The notes: generated by a model from the letters alone, not told the origin. A stretch of 60,076 nucleotides of DNA from Elusimicrobiota bacterium (GCA_016928195.1 JAFGLF010000049.1:1-60076); one strand, 5' to 3'. Positions 25,707-34,313 are shown, numbered from the stretch's first letter. Program-made: numbers and translations.

Positions 25707-26789
25707 ATGGCAAAAGCGGAAAAAACAGATAGGCTCGCCTCGCTGCGAAACGGGTCGGATAAAGCAAAGGCATTGGAGCTTGCACTTTCTCAGATAGAAA
25801 AAGAGTTTGGTAAGGGTTCAATAATGCGTCTTGGTGAAAGTTCGCATCAGCAGGTTGAAGCTATACCGACAGGAATTATAGGTTTGGATGTAGCAATCGG
25901 TGTTGGTGGTCTGCCAAAAGGGAGAATTATAGAACTTTTTGGTCCTGAATCGTCCGGGAAGTCCACCCTCTGTCTTCATATTATATCCAGCGCGCAGAAA
26001 CAGGGAGGTACCTGCGCATATATTGATGCCGAACATGCTATGGACCCGGTATATGCCACTAAACTCGGTGTTGACATAGACAAACTTTTAATATCACAGC
26101 CGGATTCGGGAGAACAATCACTTGAAATCGCCGAGAAACTTGTAAGAAGCAATGCCGTTGATGTAATTATTATAGATTCTGTTGCAGCTCTTACTCCCCG
26201 TGCAGAAATAGAAGGCGAAATGGGCGATTCGCATGTCGGACTGCAGGCACGCCTTATGTCGCAGGCATTAAGAAAGCTTACCGCCCTTGTTTCTAAATCC
26301 AAAACGTCAATCATATTTATAAACCAGCTTAGGCAAAAAATTGGTATTATGTTCGGCAATCCCGAGACCACTCCCGGCGGGCTTGCCTTGAAATTTTATG
26401 CGTCGGTTCGTCTGGATATAAGAAGGGTTACAACTCTTAAAGACGGTGATAATATAGTGGGAACAAGGGTTAGGGTAAAGGTTGTTAAGAATAAAACCGC
26501 TCCGCCATTTAAAAAGGCCGAGTTCGAAATGATATTCGGCGAGGGAATTTCTCCCGAGGGCAGTATTATTGATACCGGGATAGAATACGGTATAATAGAA
26601 AAAAGCGGGAGTTGGTTTGTGTATAAGAATGAACGTCTGGGTCAGGGTTCCGGCAATGCAAGAATATTTTTGAGAGAAAATCCTAAAGTAGCCGAAGAAA
26701 TCAAAAAGGCAATAAAAGAAAAGACTTTTGCATCGCCTGCCTCGCAAGGCGGGCCGGATCCCGGTGAAAAACCAAAAGAAAAAAAATAG
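25707..26789 (+). CDS. recA: Recombinase RecA
   Basis: This 360-residue RecA drives strand exchange in homologous recombination and switches on the SOS response. Walker A is GPESSGKST at 79-87; [10 protein letters not shown] (Walker B), [21 protein letters not shown] (loop 2 region) and the rest of the core are intact. The start is fixed by AGGAGGG five bases upstream of the ATG at 25707; the reading frame is open further upstream. Two parts look added: [12 protein letters not shown] near the N-terminus, coded by a GC-rich stretch, and a C-terminal [11 protein letters not shown] coded by a palindrome around 26741. Both are outside the core. Confidence 0.97.
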   Translation: MAKAEKTDRLASLRNGSDKAKALELALSQIEKEFGKGSIMRLGESSHQQVEAIPTGIIGLDVAIGVGGLPKGRIIELFGPESSGKSTLCLHIISSAQKQGGTCAYIDAEHAMDPVYATKLGVDIDKLLISQPDSGEQSLEIAEKLVRSNAVDVIIIDSVAALTPRAEIEGEMGDSHVGLQARLMSQALRKLTALVSKSKTSIIFINQLRQKIGIMFGNPETTPGGLALKFYASVRLDIRRVTTLKDGDNIVGTRVRVKVVKNKTAPPFKKAEFEMIFGEGISPEGSIIDTGIEYGIIEKSGSWFVYKNERLGQGSGNARIFLRENPKVAEEIKKAIKEKTFASPASQGGPDPGEKPKEKK

Positions 26790-27758
26790 ATGTTTGATTC
26801 CCATCATAGTAAAACCCCCCATAGTTTATGGCCTAAAAAAATTTTATATATGAAAATACCATTAGGTGTTAATATAATAGTATTGTCAGCTATATTTATA
26901 TTTATTTGGGGATGGTTTTCCGCGTCTTTAATATTAAAGGTTCCGAAACTATCGCTTGATATTAATCCGGCAGATTTCGATTTAAATTTTGAAAACATAG
27001 GATTTAAGACCGGCGACGGTATTAATATTGACGGATGGTTTATTTACGCAAGCCCGCCTGAACGGGACAGTCGGGTAGGTAAGAAATCGGATAAAACTAT
27101 TATTGTCTGTCACGGTTGGGGCGCAAACAGGGCAGATGTTTTTCCTTCAACAAGGTTTCTTCTGAAAGAAGGCTACAATCTTTTATATTTCGATTTCAGA
27201 AATCACGGAAAAAGCGGCGGAAGGGTTTCTTCGCTGGGCGGGCTGGAATCGTATGACTTGCGTGCTGCAGTTGATTTTTTGAAAAAAGAAAAGCAGGCGG
27301 AGTCGAAGAAAATCGGTGTTTACGGTATTTCTATGGGAGCCGCCGTTTCCATTATAACCGCATCGCAGGATAGAAGAATAGAAGCGGTCGTTGCCGATTC
27401 CCCGTTTTCCAGTTTTAATTATATTGTTGTAAGATATGCAAAACTTTTTTATAAAATTCCGAAATATCCTTTAATGCCTGTAACATTTCTTTTTACAAGA
27501 CTGCGGCTCGGGTTTAACCCGGAAAAGACATCAGCTGTATATTCCATTTCTAAGATCTCGCCCCGTCCGGTATTTTTCATTCACGGTGAAGAGGATATGA
27601 GGATTCCGGTTAGCGAAGGTAAAAAGCTGTATGAGCTTGCCGGAGAACCGAAAGAATTCTGGAGTGTTCCGGGCGCCGACCATATGGAAGCATCAAGCAT
27701 AAACTCAATAGAATACCGAAAAAAAGTCGGAGGGTTTTTTAAAAAATACCTAAAATAA
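26790..27758 (+). CDS. Membrane-anchored alpha/beta hydrolase
   Basis: This protein is 322 residues long if it starts directly after the recA stop, or 302 from the ATG at 26850. The shorter form starts at the membrane anchor (IPLGVNIIVLSAIFIFIWGW) and may be the true one; neither start has a clear ribosome site. The hydrolase fold shows the oxyanion HGWGANRADV, nucleophile GISMGAA, an acid in HGEEDMRIP and the His in GADHMEA, so the catalytic triad is complete. Relatives are esterases or peptidases of the BAAT/YqkD type; the substrate is unknown. An in-frame palindromic element (27052-27079) encodes PPERDSRVG. Confidence 0.85.
   Translation: MFDSHHSKTPHSLWPKKILYMKIPLGVNIIVLSAIFIFIWGWFSASLILKVPKLSLDINPADFDLNFENIGFKTGDGINIDGWFIYASPPERDSRVGKKSDKTIIVCHGWGANRADVFPSTRFLLKEGYNLLYFDFRNHGKSGGRVSSLGGLESYDLRAAVDFLKKEKQAESKKIGVYGISMGAAVSIITASQDRRIEAVVADSPFSSFNYIVVRYAKLFYKIPKYPLMPVTFLFTRLRLGFNPEKTSAVYSISKISPRPVFFIHGEEDMRIPVSEGKKLYELAGEPKEFWSVPGADHMEASSINSIEYRKKVGGFFKKYLK
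27052..27079. repeat. In-frame palindromic element B inside the hydrolase gene
   Basis: GCCCGCCTGAA at 27052-27062 and GTCGGGTAGG at 27070-27079 are the outer arms of the element at 4745-4784 (one base different), with CGGGACA in between in place of the nested palindrome. The protein stays in frame. Confidence 0.8.
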
Positions 27759-27905
27759 ATAATCGCTCGCAAGCAAATTTTCCAGACACGTTCGGATCCG
27801 CCGCGGCGGATTGCCCTCACTCCGGAATTTGCTCCAAGAAGCGTAGTCGCAAATTAAGGGTCTGGGGAAATTTCTTGCTTGCGCTCTATGGTAAATAGAA
27901 TAAAA
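27759..27905. repeat. Structured intergenic inverted repeat before panC
   Basis: The outer arms pair CGCAAGCAA...CCAGAC (about 27768-27786) with GTCTGG...TTGCTTGCG (about 27860-27883). Inside is a perfect 16-base palindrome ATCCGCCGCGGCGGAT (27796-27811) and a second nested pair, GAATTTGC with GCAAATTA. The whole gap can fold into one branched structure. No gene lies in it. Confidence 0.7.
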
Positions 27906-28745
27906 ATGAAGATTATAAAGAAACCTGCAGAAATGCAGAAACTTATAAAAAAGTATAAACTTAAGGGAAAAACCATAGGTTTTGTGCCTACTATGGGAGC
28001 TTTGCACCAGGGACATATTTCATTGATACACCGTGCAAGAAAGGAGAGCAATATTATTGTTGTAAGTATCTTTGTAAATCCTACGCAGTTCGGACCTTCT
28101 GAAGATTTTAGCAGGTATCCGAGACCGTTTAAAAAAGATGCCGGAATCTGCAGGAAAGAGAAGGTCGCTGCTGTTTTTGTTCCTAAACCGAAAGATATAT
28201 ATCCTGCAAATTATTTTACCCATATAACAGTTGAAAAACTTTCTGATATTATGTGCGGTAAATCCCGTCCGGATCATTTCAAGGGGGTTGCAACGGTTGT
28301 TGCAAAACTTTTCAATATTGTTCAGCCGGACCGGGCATACTTCGGATTAAAGGATTATCAGCAGTTTATTATTATTAGGAAAATGGCAGGTGATATGAAT
28401 TTTCCGGTAAAGATAATAGGTTGTCCTTTGGTACGTGAAAAAAACGGATTAGCTTTATCAAGCAGAAATGCTTACTTATCTGGAGAACAAAAACAAAGGG
28501 CTCTGGCACTTTCACTTTCTTTACAAATGGCAAAGAACTTAATAAAAAATAAGAATGTAAAATCAGCAAAGTCCATAATTTCTAAAATCAGGAAAACTTT
28601 AAGACCGCATGTTAATAAAATTGATTATGTGGAAATAAGAGATGCTGAAACGCTGGAAACTTTAGGAATTGTTAATAAAAGGGCTGTGATTGCAGCGGCT
28701 ATTTTTATAGGCAAGACTCGTCTTATAGACAATATAATTGTATAG
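27906..28745 (+). CDS. panC: Pantothenate synthetase
   Basis: This 279-residue enzyme joins pantoate and beta-alanine with ATP to make pantothenate, the precursor of CoA. Motifs are PTMGALHQGHISLI (ATP-binding), FVNPTQFGPSEDF, KSRPDHFKGVATVV, FGLKDYQQ and LSSRNAYLS. I chose the ATG at 27906 because the protein then starts like other PanC proteins; upstream ATG and TTG codons at 27888 and 27879 would add residues encoded by the repeat. Three bases separate it from the M50-like gene. Confidence 0.95.
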   Translation: MKIIKKPAEMQKLIKKYKLKGKTIGFVPTMGALHQGHISLIHRARKESNIIVVSIFVNPTQFGPSEDFSRYPRPFKKDAGICRKEKVAAVFVPKPKDIYPANYFTHITVEKLSDIMCGKSRPDHFKGVATVVAKLFNIVQPDRAYFGLKDYQQFIIIRKMAGDMNFPVKIIGCPLVREKNGLALSSRNAYLSGEQKQRALALSLSLQMAKNLIKNKNVKSAKSIISKIRKTLRPHVNKIDYVEIRDAETLETLGIVNKRAVIAAAIFIGKTRLIDNIIV

Positions 28746-28748
28746 AAC

Positions 28749-29492
28749 ATGGGGTATAGAAATTTTCTAACAGGTTTTTTAAAACCACTGATAGCGATAA
28801 TTCTCCTTCCTTTACTATTAGGGTTAGCCAAGTCTTTTGCGTTTCTTATAACCTCCTTAATTCCGTTAAAATCTTCAGAAATCTGGTTTGTTTCCGGTTT
28901 TGCCGTTTTTTTTCTTATATTTTTACCCCGCCCCTTCATGAAGGGGCGGGGTTTATCCAAACCCCTTCCGAATGTTCTTTATGTTTTTGGACATGAACTT
29001 ACACATGCCATATGGGTAGTTTTATTCAGGGGAAAAGTCAAGGAATTTAAAGTTTTTTCGGAAAGAGGAAGCGTACTTACAAATAAGAGTAATTTTCTGA
29101 TCGCACTTTCTCCGTATTTTTTTCCGATTTATACTTTTTTAATAATTATTATTTTTTATATTTTGGCTTTTTTCTTTAATGTTACAAAATGGATTGAATG
29201 GCTGTTTTTTTTGGTTGGGGTTTCGTATTCCTATCATATTTTTCTGACTTTTAAGATATTATCAATCGGGCAGTCGGATATAAAAAAAACCGGACGCATT
29301 TTTTCCTATGTTATTATTATAATGCTGAATTTGATAATAACCGTTGTTATATTGAAGTTTATTTCGCCTGAAAGAATTTCGGTTTCGGTATACTTTGGTG
29401 ACGGGATGTCTTGTGCCGTAAAAATATATGAGTATTTATGGGGATATTTGGCGGATATCTGGAAAAAGTGCATAAATCAATTTTGGGGTTGA
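28749..29492 (+). CDS. Membrane protein with HExxH motif (M50-like)
   Basis: This 247-residue protein has about six hydrophobic segments. A GHELTHAIW motif (His82, Glu83, His86) is placed at the end of a helix, as in M50 site-2-type membrane proteases. I cannot point to the second metal motif with confidence, so it may be a diverged or non-proteolytic member. The 26-base perfect palindrome at 28926-28951 is translated as RPFMKGRG just before the motif. It shares a transcript with panC. The rplU promoter overlaps its 3' end. Confidence 0.6.
   Translation: MGYRNFLTGFLKPLIAIILLPLLLGLAKSFAFLITSLIPLKSSEIWFVSGFAVFFLIFLPRPFMKGRGLSKPLPNVLYVFGHELTHAIWVVLFRGKVKEFKVFSERGSVLTNKSNFLIALSPYFFPIYTFLIIIIFYILAFFFNVTKWIEWLFFLVGVSYSYHIFLTFKILSIGQSDIKKTGRIFSYVIIIMLNLIITVVILKFISPERISVSVYFGDGMSCAVKIYEYLWGYLADIWKKCINQFWG
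28926..28951. repeat. Perfect 26-bp palindrome inside the M50-like gene
   Basis: CCCCGCCCCTTCA and its exact complement TGAAGGGGCGGGG join without a loop. A shorter relative, CGCCCCAAAGGGGCG, lies in hypF at 47432-47446. It is translated in frame. Confidence 0.85.
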
Positions 29493-29516
29493 CAAATCCG
29501 CTTTTTTTGGTATAAT
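29489..29516 (+). promoter_or_regulatory. Promoter for rplU-rpmA
   Basis: TTGACA (29489-29494) and TATAAT (29511-29516), spacer 16, full consensus. The -35 box overlaps the stop codon of the preceding gene. The resulting leader is about 120 bases long and consists of the class a repeat. Confidence 0.88.
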
Positions 29517-29520
29517 TAAA

Positions 29521-29631
29521 GTCCGCGAATTAACGCGAATAAGATACCAACGCGAATATTCGCGAATAAAAACAATACAAATATTTGCGACAATTAGCGT
29601 TGGATTTGTGACAATTAGCGTTTCCGAGCAA
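29521..29631. repeat. Class a intergenic repeat (GCGAAT / ATTAGCGTT) before rplU
   Basis: Words GCGAAT and TTCGCG alternate, then AACAATACAAATATTTGCG leads to ATTAGCGTTGGATTTG and ATTAGCG. Bases 29571-29622 align closely with 34246-34301 (before proS) and 42884-42936 (before nadA). CCAACGC and GCGTTGG can pair across it. It forms nearly the whole 5' leader of rplU. Confidence 0.78.
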
Positions 29632-29643
29632 AGCGAGGAATAT

Positions 29644-29940
29644 ATGTATGCTATAATTGATATGGGCGGCAAACAATATAAAGCCGAAAGCGGTAAAAAG
29701 ATTAAGGTTGATTTGTTGGATAAAAAAATAGGTGATACCGTCGAGTTTAAACCTATTCTTATTTCAGGAGAAGATAAAAAACTGCAGACCTCTCCCGATG
29801 CAAAGGTTTTGGGTAAAGTAATAAGTCACTCTAAGGGTAAAAAAGTAATTTCTTTTAAGAAAAAACGCAAGAAAGGGTATAAGAGAAAAATCGGCCACAG
29901 GCAAAACTATACGGAAGTGGAAATAACAAAGATAGGGTAA
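29644..29940 (+). CDS. rplU: Ribosomal protein bL21
   Basis: This 98-residue large-subunit protein has the standard start [17 protein letters not shown] and the C-terminal signature [17 protein letters not shown]. The start ATG at 29644 follows a GAGGAA ribosome site and matches the family N-terminus. It is co-transcribed with rpmA 11 bases downstream from the promoter at 29489. Full length and intact. Confidence 0.97.
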   Translation: MYAIIDMGGKQYKAESGKKIKVDLLDKKIGDTVEFKPILISGEDKKLQTSPDAKVLGKVISHSKGKKVISFKKKRKKGYKRKIGHRQNYTEVEITKIG

Positions 29941-29951
29941 AGGGGGCGGTT

Positions 29952-30206
29952 ATGGCACATACTAAATCTCAGGGATCTACAGGTAACGGACGGAATTCTC
30001 CCGGTCAAAGATTAGGTGTTAAATGTTTTGAAGGTCAAGTTATTCATGCCGGAAGCGTTATAGTGAGACAGCGCGGTAAAAAATACCATCCCGGAATAAA
30101 TGTCGGCGTAGGTAAAGATGACACCCTTTTTGCTAAGGTTACCGGTAGGCTTAAGTTCAAGTGGGCGTCGAGAACACGCAAGAAAATAAATATAATACCT
30201 TCCTAA
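29952..30206 (+). CDS. rpmA: Ribosomal protein bL27
   Basis: This 84-residue protein starts [24 protein letters not shown], matching the type without a cleaved leader; its N-terminal tail reaches the peptidyl-transferase centre. [25 protein letters not shown] and the basic C-terminus are conserved. A G-rich ribosome site (AGGGGGCGG) precedes it. A strong terminator follows. Confidence 0.97.
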   Translation: MAHTKSQGSTGNGRNSPGQRLGVKCFEGQVIHAGSVIVRQRGKKYHPGINVGVGKDDTLFAKVTGRLKFKWASRTRKKINIIPS

Positions 30207-30228
30207 TCCTGCAAATAAGGAACTTACT

Positions 30229-30277
30229 AACGCTGATTTTACACAAAATTAATTTTGTGAGTCAGCGTTATTTTTTT
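30229..30277 (+). terminator. Intrinsic terminator after rpmA
   Basis: AACGCTGA (30229-30236) pairs with TCAGCGTT (30262-30269). Inside it ACAAAATT pairs with AATTTTGT (30243-30258), and a run of seven T ends at 30277. This closes the rplU-rpmA transcript before obg. Confidence 0.88.
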
Positions 30278-30280
30278 ACC

Positions 30281-30375
30281 CAATCCCCTGATGGGTATCG
30301 GGGGATTGCCCAGAGGGTCGGTTGATTAAATCTCGAAGAGATTTAATCATGCCACCTAGGTAATCCTGTGGATTA
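30281..30375. repeat. Three consecutive hairpins in the obg leader
   Basis: Hairpin 1: CAATCCCC (30281-30288) with GGGGATTG (30301-30308). Hairpin 2: TGATTAAATCTC with GAGATTTAATCA (30323-30349), 12 bp with a 3-base loop. Hairpin 3: TAATCC with GGATTA (30361-30375). The last ends 3 bases before the obg ATG, leaving no free Shine-Dalgarno. Confidence 0.8.
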
Positions 30376-30378
30376 TAT

Positions 30379-31620
30379 ATGTTTATAGATAAGGCAAAAC
30401 TTTTTATGGCAGCGGGCAAGGGCGGAGACGGATGCATGGCATTCCGCAGGGAGAAATATGTGGCTTTGGGAGGACCTTTCGGCGGCAACGGCGGCAACGG
30501 CGGTAATATAGTAATTGTTGCCGACAGGAATTTTAAAACACTTTTGGATTTGCAGAGACATCCGCACTATAAATCTGAGAAAGGGGAGCACGGCCAGGGA
30601 AAAAACTGCCACGGCAGATCTGCGGACGACCTGATAGTAAAAGTACCGCTCGGCACTGTTGTCAGGAAAGACGGCGAGATTATAGCGGATCTCGTAAATG
30701 ACGGACAAAGTATTATTGTTGCCCGCGGCGGTCGCGGCGGTCGCGGCAACTCAAGTTTTAAATCATCAAGAAATACAGCACCGCGAATAGCTGAGAAAGG
30801 TCAGCCGGGCGAGGAATGTACCGTAGATTTGGAATTGAAGATTATTGCAGATGTAGGAATTATCGGATATCCAAACGCAGGTAAATCAACGTTTCTATCG
30901 AAAATTTCATTTGCAAAGCCGAAAATTGCCGATTATCCTTTTACTACACTGTCGCCGAATTTGGGTGTTGTACAGTTTTTTGACAAGTCATTTGTTTTTG
31001 CGGATATACCGGGGCTTATTGACGGTGCATCGCACGGTAAGGGGCTTGGACATGATTTTCTCAGACATATAGAAAGAACAAAAGTGTTATTGCATATTGT
31101 GGACGCTTTCGGATATGAGAATAAAAATGCATATTCAACCTATGTGGCGATAAACAAAGAATTAAAAAGTTATTCCTTGGTACTTGCAAAGAAAATACAG
31201 ATTATAGCAGTAAATAAAATAGATGTGCCGGGAACAGAAAAAGCGGTAAAACTTTTTAAAAAGAAGAAAAAGAATGTTTTTCCGATATCGGCACTGAAAG
31301 GTACGGGTATAAAACCTTTGCTGGCAGAAATATTAAGGAAAGTGAAAACGGTAAAAGAGGAAAAACCAAAGGAAATTCAAAGTGTTCACTATAAATACGA
31401 GCCGGAGTTTGTTGTAAATAAAGTCGGAGATGCTTTTGAAATTATCGGTAAAAAAATTACTGATCTGGTGGCTATGACCGATTTTTCGGAACCGGAATCA
31501 TTCGGGCGGTTTCAGAATATAATGAAAAAGATAGGGGTTAATAAAAAATTGAAAGAAAAAGGAATTGTTCAGGGCAGTATTGTAAGGGCAGGTGACTATG
31601 AATTTACATATGAAGAATAG
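30379..31620 (+). CDS. obg: GTPase Obg/CgtA
   Basis: This 413-residue GTPase acts in late 50S ribosome assembly. The glycine-rich Obg domain (1-158) has AAGKGGDGCMAFRREKY and GGNGGNGGN. The G domain (about 159-325) has GYPNAGKSTF, DIPGLIDGAS and NKIDVPG. The C-terminal OCT domain follows (about 335-410: FEIIGKKITDL). All three parts are complete. It keeps the conserved neighbourhood rplU-rpmA-obg, but a terminator and a hairpin-rich leader lie between, so it is expressed separately. Its start has no good ribosome site. The 3' end overlaps proB. Confidence 0.96.
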   Translation: MFIDKAKLFMAAGKGGDGCMAFRREKYVALGGPFGGNGGNGGNIVIVADRNFKTLLDLQRHPHYKSEKGEHGQGKNCHGRSADDLIVKVPLGTVVRKDGEIIADLVNDGQSIIVARGGRGGRGNSSFKSSRNTAPRIAEKGQPGEECTVDLELKIIADVGIIGYPNAGKSTFLSKISFAKPKIADYPFTTLSPNLGVVQFFDKSFVFADIPGLIDGASHGKGLGHDFLRHIERTKVLLHIVDAFGYENKNAYSTYVAINKELKSYSLVLAKKIQIIAVNKIDVPGTEKAVKLFKKKKKNVFPISALKGTGIKPLLAEILRKVKTVKEEKPKEIQSVHYKYEPEFVVNKVGDAFEIIGKKITDLVAMTDFSEPESFGRFQNIMKKIGVNKKLKEKGIVQGSIVRAGDYEFTYEE

Positions 31621-32707
31621 AATTGTGGTCAAAATAGGCAGTGCGCTGATATCGGACCAGGCGGACAGTAAATATTTGCGTCATATTGCGGATGAGCTGG
31701 CAGCTTTCCATAAGATGGGTAACGAGATTATTATTGTTTCATCCGGTGCAATAGCAACAGGTGTATCAAAACTGAATTTGAAGAAGAAACCTACAGACCT
31801 TCCTTCAAAACAGGCAGCTGCATCAATAGGGCAGGTCGGTTTAATGAATAAATGGACAGGTGCATTTTTAAAATACAATATAATAACTGCTCAGCTTCTT
31901 CTTACAAAAAGTGATTTTGAAGACAGGATAAGATATTTGAATACAAGAAATACAATACTAAAACTTATAACATGGGGAAGTATCCCCGTAATCAACGAAA
32001 ATGATACCGTTGCAACTGAAGAGATAAACTTCGGAGACAATGATACTCTGTCTGCAATCGTTGCGTCAAAAGTGGATGCGGATTATTTGATTATTTTTAC
32101 TGATGTTGACGGTCTTTATAAAAATGACCCTAAAAGAAATAAAAATGCCGAACTTATAGAAGAGGTTAAAAAGATTTCCGGGGATATCGAAAAATGTGCC
32201 TCGGATAAAACCGGATGCGGGCTGTCTGTCGGGGGAATGTTCTCGAAAATAGAAGCTGCTAAAATAGCCACAGCTGCCGGAGTCGAAGTGTTTATTGCAA
32301 ATGGTAAAAAGAATGTAAGTATTCCCGATATAATTACAGGCCGTGTTAAATGTACTAAGTTTCTGACCGATGTCAAAATAGGCGCCAGGAAAAAATGGAT
32401 TGCTTTCGGTGCCAGAACCTCAGGAAAGATTTTAATCGATGATGGTGCTGCAAAAGCTGTTATTGAAAAAGGAAAGAGTTTATTGCCTGCAGGTATTGTT
32501 GATATTGAGGGAAAGTTTGAAAGGGGTGAGGCTGTAAGTATTATCCATGCGGATAAAGAGATTGCCAAGGGACTTGTGTCGTACTCTTCGGAGGATATAA
32601 AAAAAATAAAAGGTCATAAATCCTCCGATATAGAAAATATTCTGCATCGCAAGGAATATGAAGAAGTTATTCATAAGGATAATCTTGTAATAGTAAATAA
32701 AAGTTAG
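31598..32707 (+). CDS. proB: Glutamate 5-kinase with PUA domain
   Basis: This 369-residue enzyme phosphorylates glutamate in the first step of proline synthesis. The amino-acid kinase domain (about 8-255) has VVKIGSALIS, VSSGAIATGVSKL, NENDTVATEEINFGDNDTLS and TDVDGLYKNDP. The C-terminal PUA domain (about 275-350) is present. The obg stop is 22 bases into it. Starts at 31592 (GTG), 31598 and 31610 (ATG) are all possible; 31598 has the best spacing to the AAGGGCAGG upstream. The next step enzyme, ProA, is not in the window. Confidence 0.94.
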   Translation: MNLHMKNRIVVKIGSALISDQADSKYLRHIADELAAFHKMGNEIIIVSSGAIATGVSKLNLKKKPTDLPSKQAAASIGQVGLMNKWTGAFLKYNIITAQLLLTKSDFEDRIRYLNTRNTILKLITWGSIPVINENDTVATEEINFGDNDTLSAIVASKVDADYLIIFTDVDGLYKNDPKRNKNAELIEEVKKISGDIEKCASDKTGCGLSVGGMFSKIEAAKIATAAGVEVFIANGKKNVSIPDIITGRVKCTKFLTDVKIGARKKWIAFGARTSGKILIDDGAAKAVIEKGKSLLPAGIVDIEGKFERGEAVSIIHADKEIAKGLVSYSSEDIKKIKGHKSSDIENILHRKEYEEVIHKDNLVIVNKS

Positions 32708-32822
32708 TATAATCATACTACTGATAACAGCGATATAAGGCAACGATAGCAGCGATACTTCAGAAACGTTTATCTCTGTAATCTTCTTTTCATTGCTGTA
32801 ATAAGGTTTTATGGAGTGAGAT
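32708..32822. repeat. Repeat-rich gap between proB and the citrate synthase-like gene
   Basis: The 115 bases contain TAATCATACTACTGATAACAGCG, then AGCAGCGATAC, TCTCTGTAATCTTC and GCTGTAATAAG. The CTGTAATC words relate it to the class c repeats at 3048 and 25613. No gene. A GGAG ribosome site precedes the next ATG. Confidence 0.5.
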
Positions 32823-34184
32823 ATGTTAAAATTTAACAAAAAATCAAAAACTTTGGAACGGGATGAGTATAAATATGTACTTAGGGACGTGAAGAAACCC
32901 AATCTCTACAGGGATATTTTTCCCTATGGGGAAGTTCCAAAGGTTTCTTTTAACTGGCGGGTTATGCCGGCAAGTCCGGCAGATAAGATATGGATAACGG
33001 ACACTACGTTTCGCGACGGACAGCAATCACGTCCGCCTTATACGGTAAAAAATATAGTTGATATTTATAAAATGCTTCACCGTCTTTCCGGTCCCAAGGG
33101 TATTATAAGACAGTCGGAATTTTTTCTGTATTCCGCAAAAGACAGAGAAGCAGTCAAAAAATGCATGGCCTTGGGGTACAGATATCCCGAGATAACCGGG
33201 TGGATAAGGGCACATAAGGAAGATTTTGAACTGGTCAAGGAACTCGGACTTAAAGAAACGGGAATTCTTACTTCGGTTTCTGACTATCATATTTTTTTAA
33301 AACTTAAAAAAACAAGAAAACAGGCATTGGGCATGTATCTGGATATTGTAAGAAGTGCACTTGATAGAAAAATAATACCAAGATGCCATTTTGAGGATAT
33401 TACACGTGCCGATTTCTACGGATTCGTTGTGCCTTTTGCCCAGGAGCTTATGAAACTTTCAAAACAGGCAAAAATGCCGATAAAAATTAGGGCCTGCGAT
33501 ACTCTTGGATTTGGCGTAACATATCCCGGTGTTTCTATGCCTCGTTCGGTCAACGGAATAATGTACGGACTTACGAAATTTGCAGATGTTCCTTCCGAGT
33601 GGCTGGAATGGCACGGACATAACGATTTTTACAGGGCACTTACAAACGCGATAGGTGCATGGCTCTATGGCTGTTCGGCTGCAAATGGCTCGCTTTTGGG
33701 TATCGGGGAAAGGACAGGAAATACTCCTACTGAGGCATTGGTTATTGAATATATAGCATTCCGCGGTTCTGCCGACGGTATGGATACTACTGTAATAACC
33801 GAAATCGCGGAATATTTTGAAAAAGAAATGAAATATCCGATTCCGCCCAATCAGCCGTATGTAGGCAAGAACTTTAATGTTACAAAAGCCGGAATTCATG
33901 CCGACGGCCTGTTAAAGGATGAAGAGATTTACAACATATTCGATACCAATAAAATTCTGAGAAAACCGGTTTCTGTCGGAATTACCGATAAGTCCGGTGT
34001 TGCCGGGATTATTTACTGGATAAAGCATCATTTAAAAGCCAATGTAGATAAAAACCATACCGGGATAACAAAAATAAAAGAGTGGATTGATACCCAGTAC
34101 GAAGCAGAAAGAACAGTCGGTATTTCCGATGACGAAATGCATATACTGGTAAAAAAATATCTCCCGGATATAATAAAACGATAA
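32823..34184 (+). CDS. HMGL-like enzyme, probable Re-citrate synthase
   Basis: This 453-residue protein of the isopropylmalate/homocitrate synthase (HMGL-like) superfamily has the metal and substrate motif TDTTFRDGQQSRPPYTV at about residue 59, EWHGHNDFYRALTNA with the metal His pair, and GERTGNTPTEALVI. The RPPYT variant, the length of about 450 and the lack of a LeuA regulatory domain fit the Re-face citrate synthases described from Clostridium kluyveri and Dehalococcoides. These make citrate from acetyl-CoA and oxaloacetate in anaerobes. A 2-isopropylmalate or homocitrate synthase cannot be fully excluded. It stands alone between proB and proS. Confidence 0.72.
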   Translation: MLKFNKKSKTLERDEYKYVLRDVKKPNLYRDIFPYGEVPKVSFNWRVMPASPADKIWITDTTFRDGQQSRPPYTVKNIVDIYKMLHRLSGPKGIIRQSEFFLYSAKDREAVKKCMALGYRYPEITGWIRAHKEDFELVKELGLKETGILTSVSDYHIFLKLKKTRKQALGMYLDIVRSALDRKIIPRCHFEDITRADFYGFVVPFAQELMKLSKQAKMPIKIRACDTLGFGVTYPGVSMPRSVNGIMYGLTKFADVPSEWLEWHGHNDFYRALTNAIGAWLYGCSAANGSLLGIGERTGNTPTEALVIEYIAFRGSADGMDTTVITEIAEYFEKEMKYPIPPNQPYVGKNFNVTKAGIHADGLLKDEEIYNIFDTNKILRKPVSVGITDKSGVAGIIYWIKHHLKANVDKNHTGITKIKEWIDTQYEAERTVGISDDEMHILVKKYLPDIIKR

Positions 34185-34192
34185 GTAGATAA

Positions 34193-34301
34193 GAAACGCA
34201 GATATACGCGAATATAAAACCAATGCGAATTAACGCAAATGGATGAAGCAATACGGATATATTCGCGAACATTAGCGTTAGATTTGCGACAATTTGCGTT
34301 A
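34193..34301. repeat. Class a intergenic repeat before proS
   Basis: It begins with ACGCAGATATACGCGAAT and continues with AAGCAATACGGATATATTCG, then ATTAGCGTTAGATTTGCG and ATTTGCGTT. Bases 34246-34301 align with the copies before rplU and nadA. It ends 12 bases before the proS start. Confidence 0.78.
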
Positions 34302-34313
34302 AAGCGGAGCGAT

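Noticed and set aside
29521-29643. L21-binding autoregulatory leader as known upstream of rplU in Bacillus
   Set aside because: The same sequence family precedes proS and nadA, so it is a dispersed repeat and not specific to rplU.
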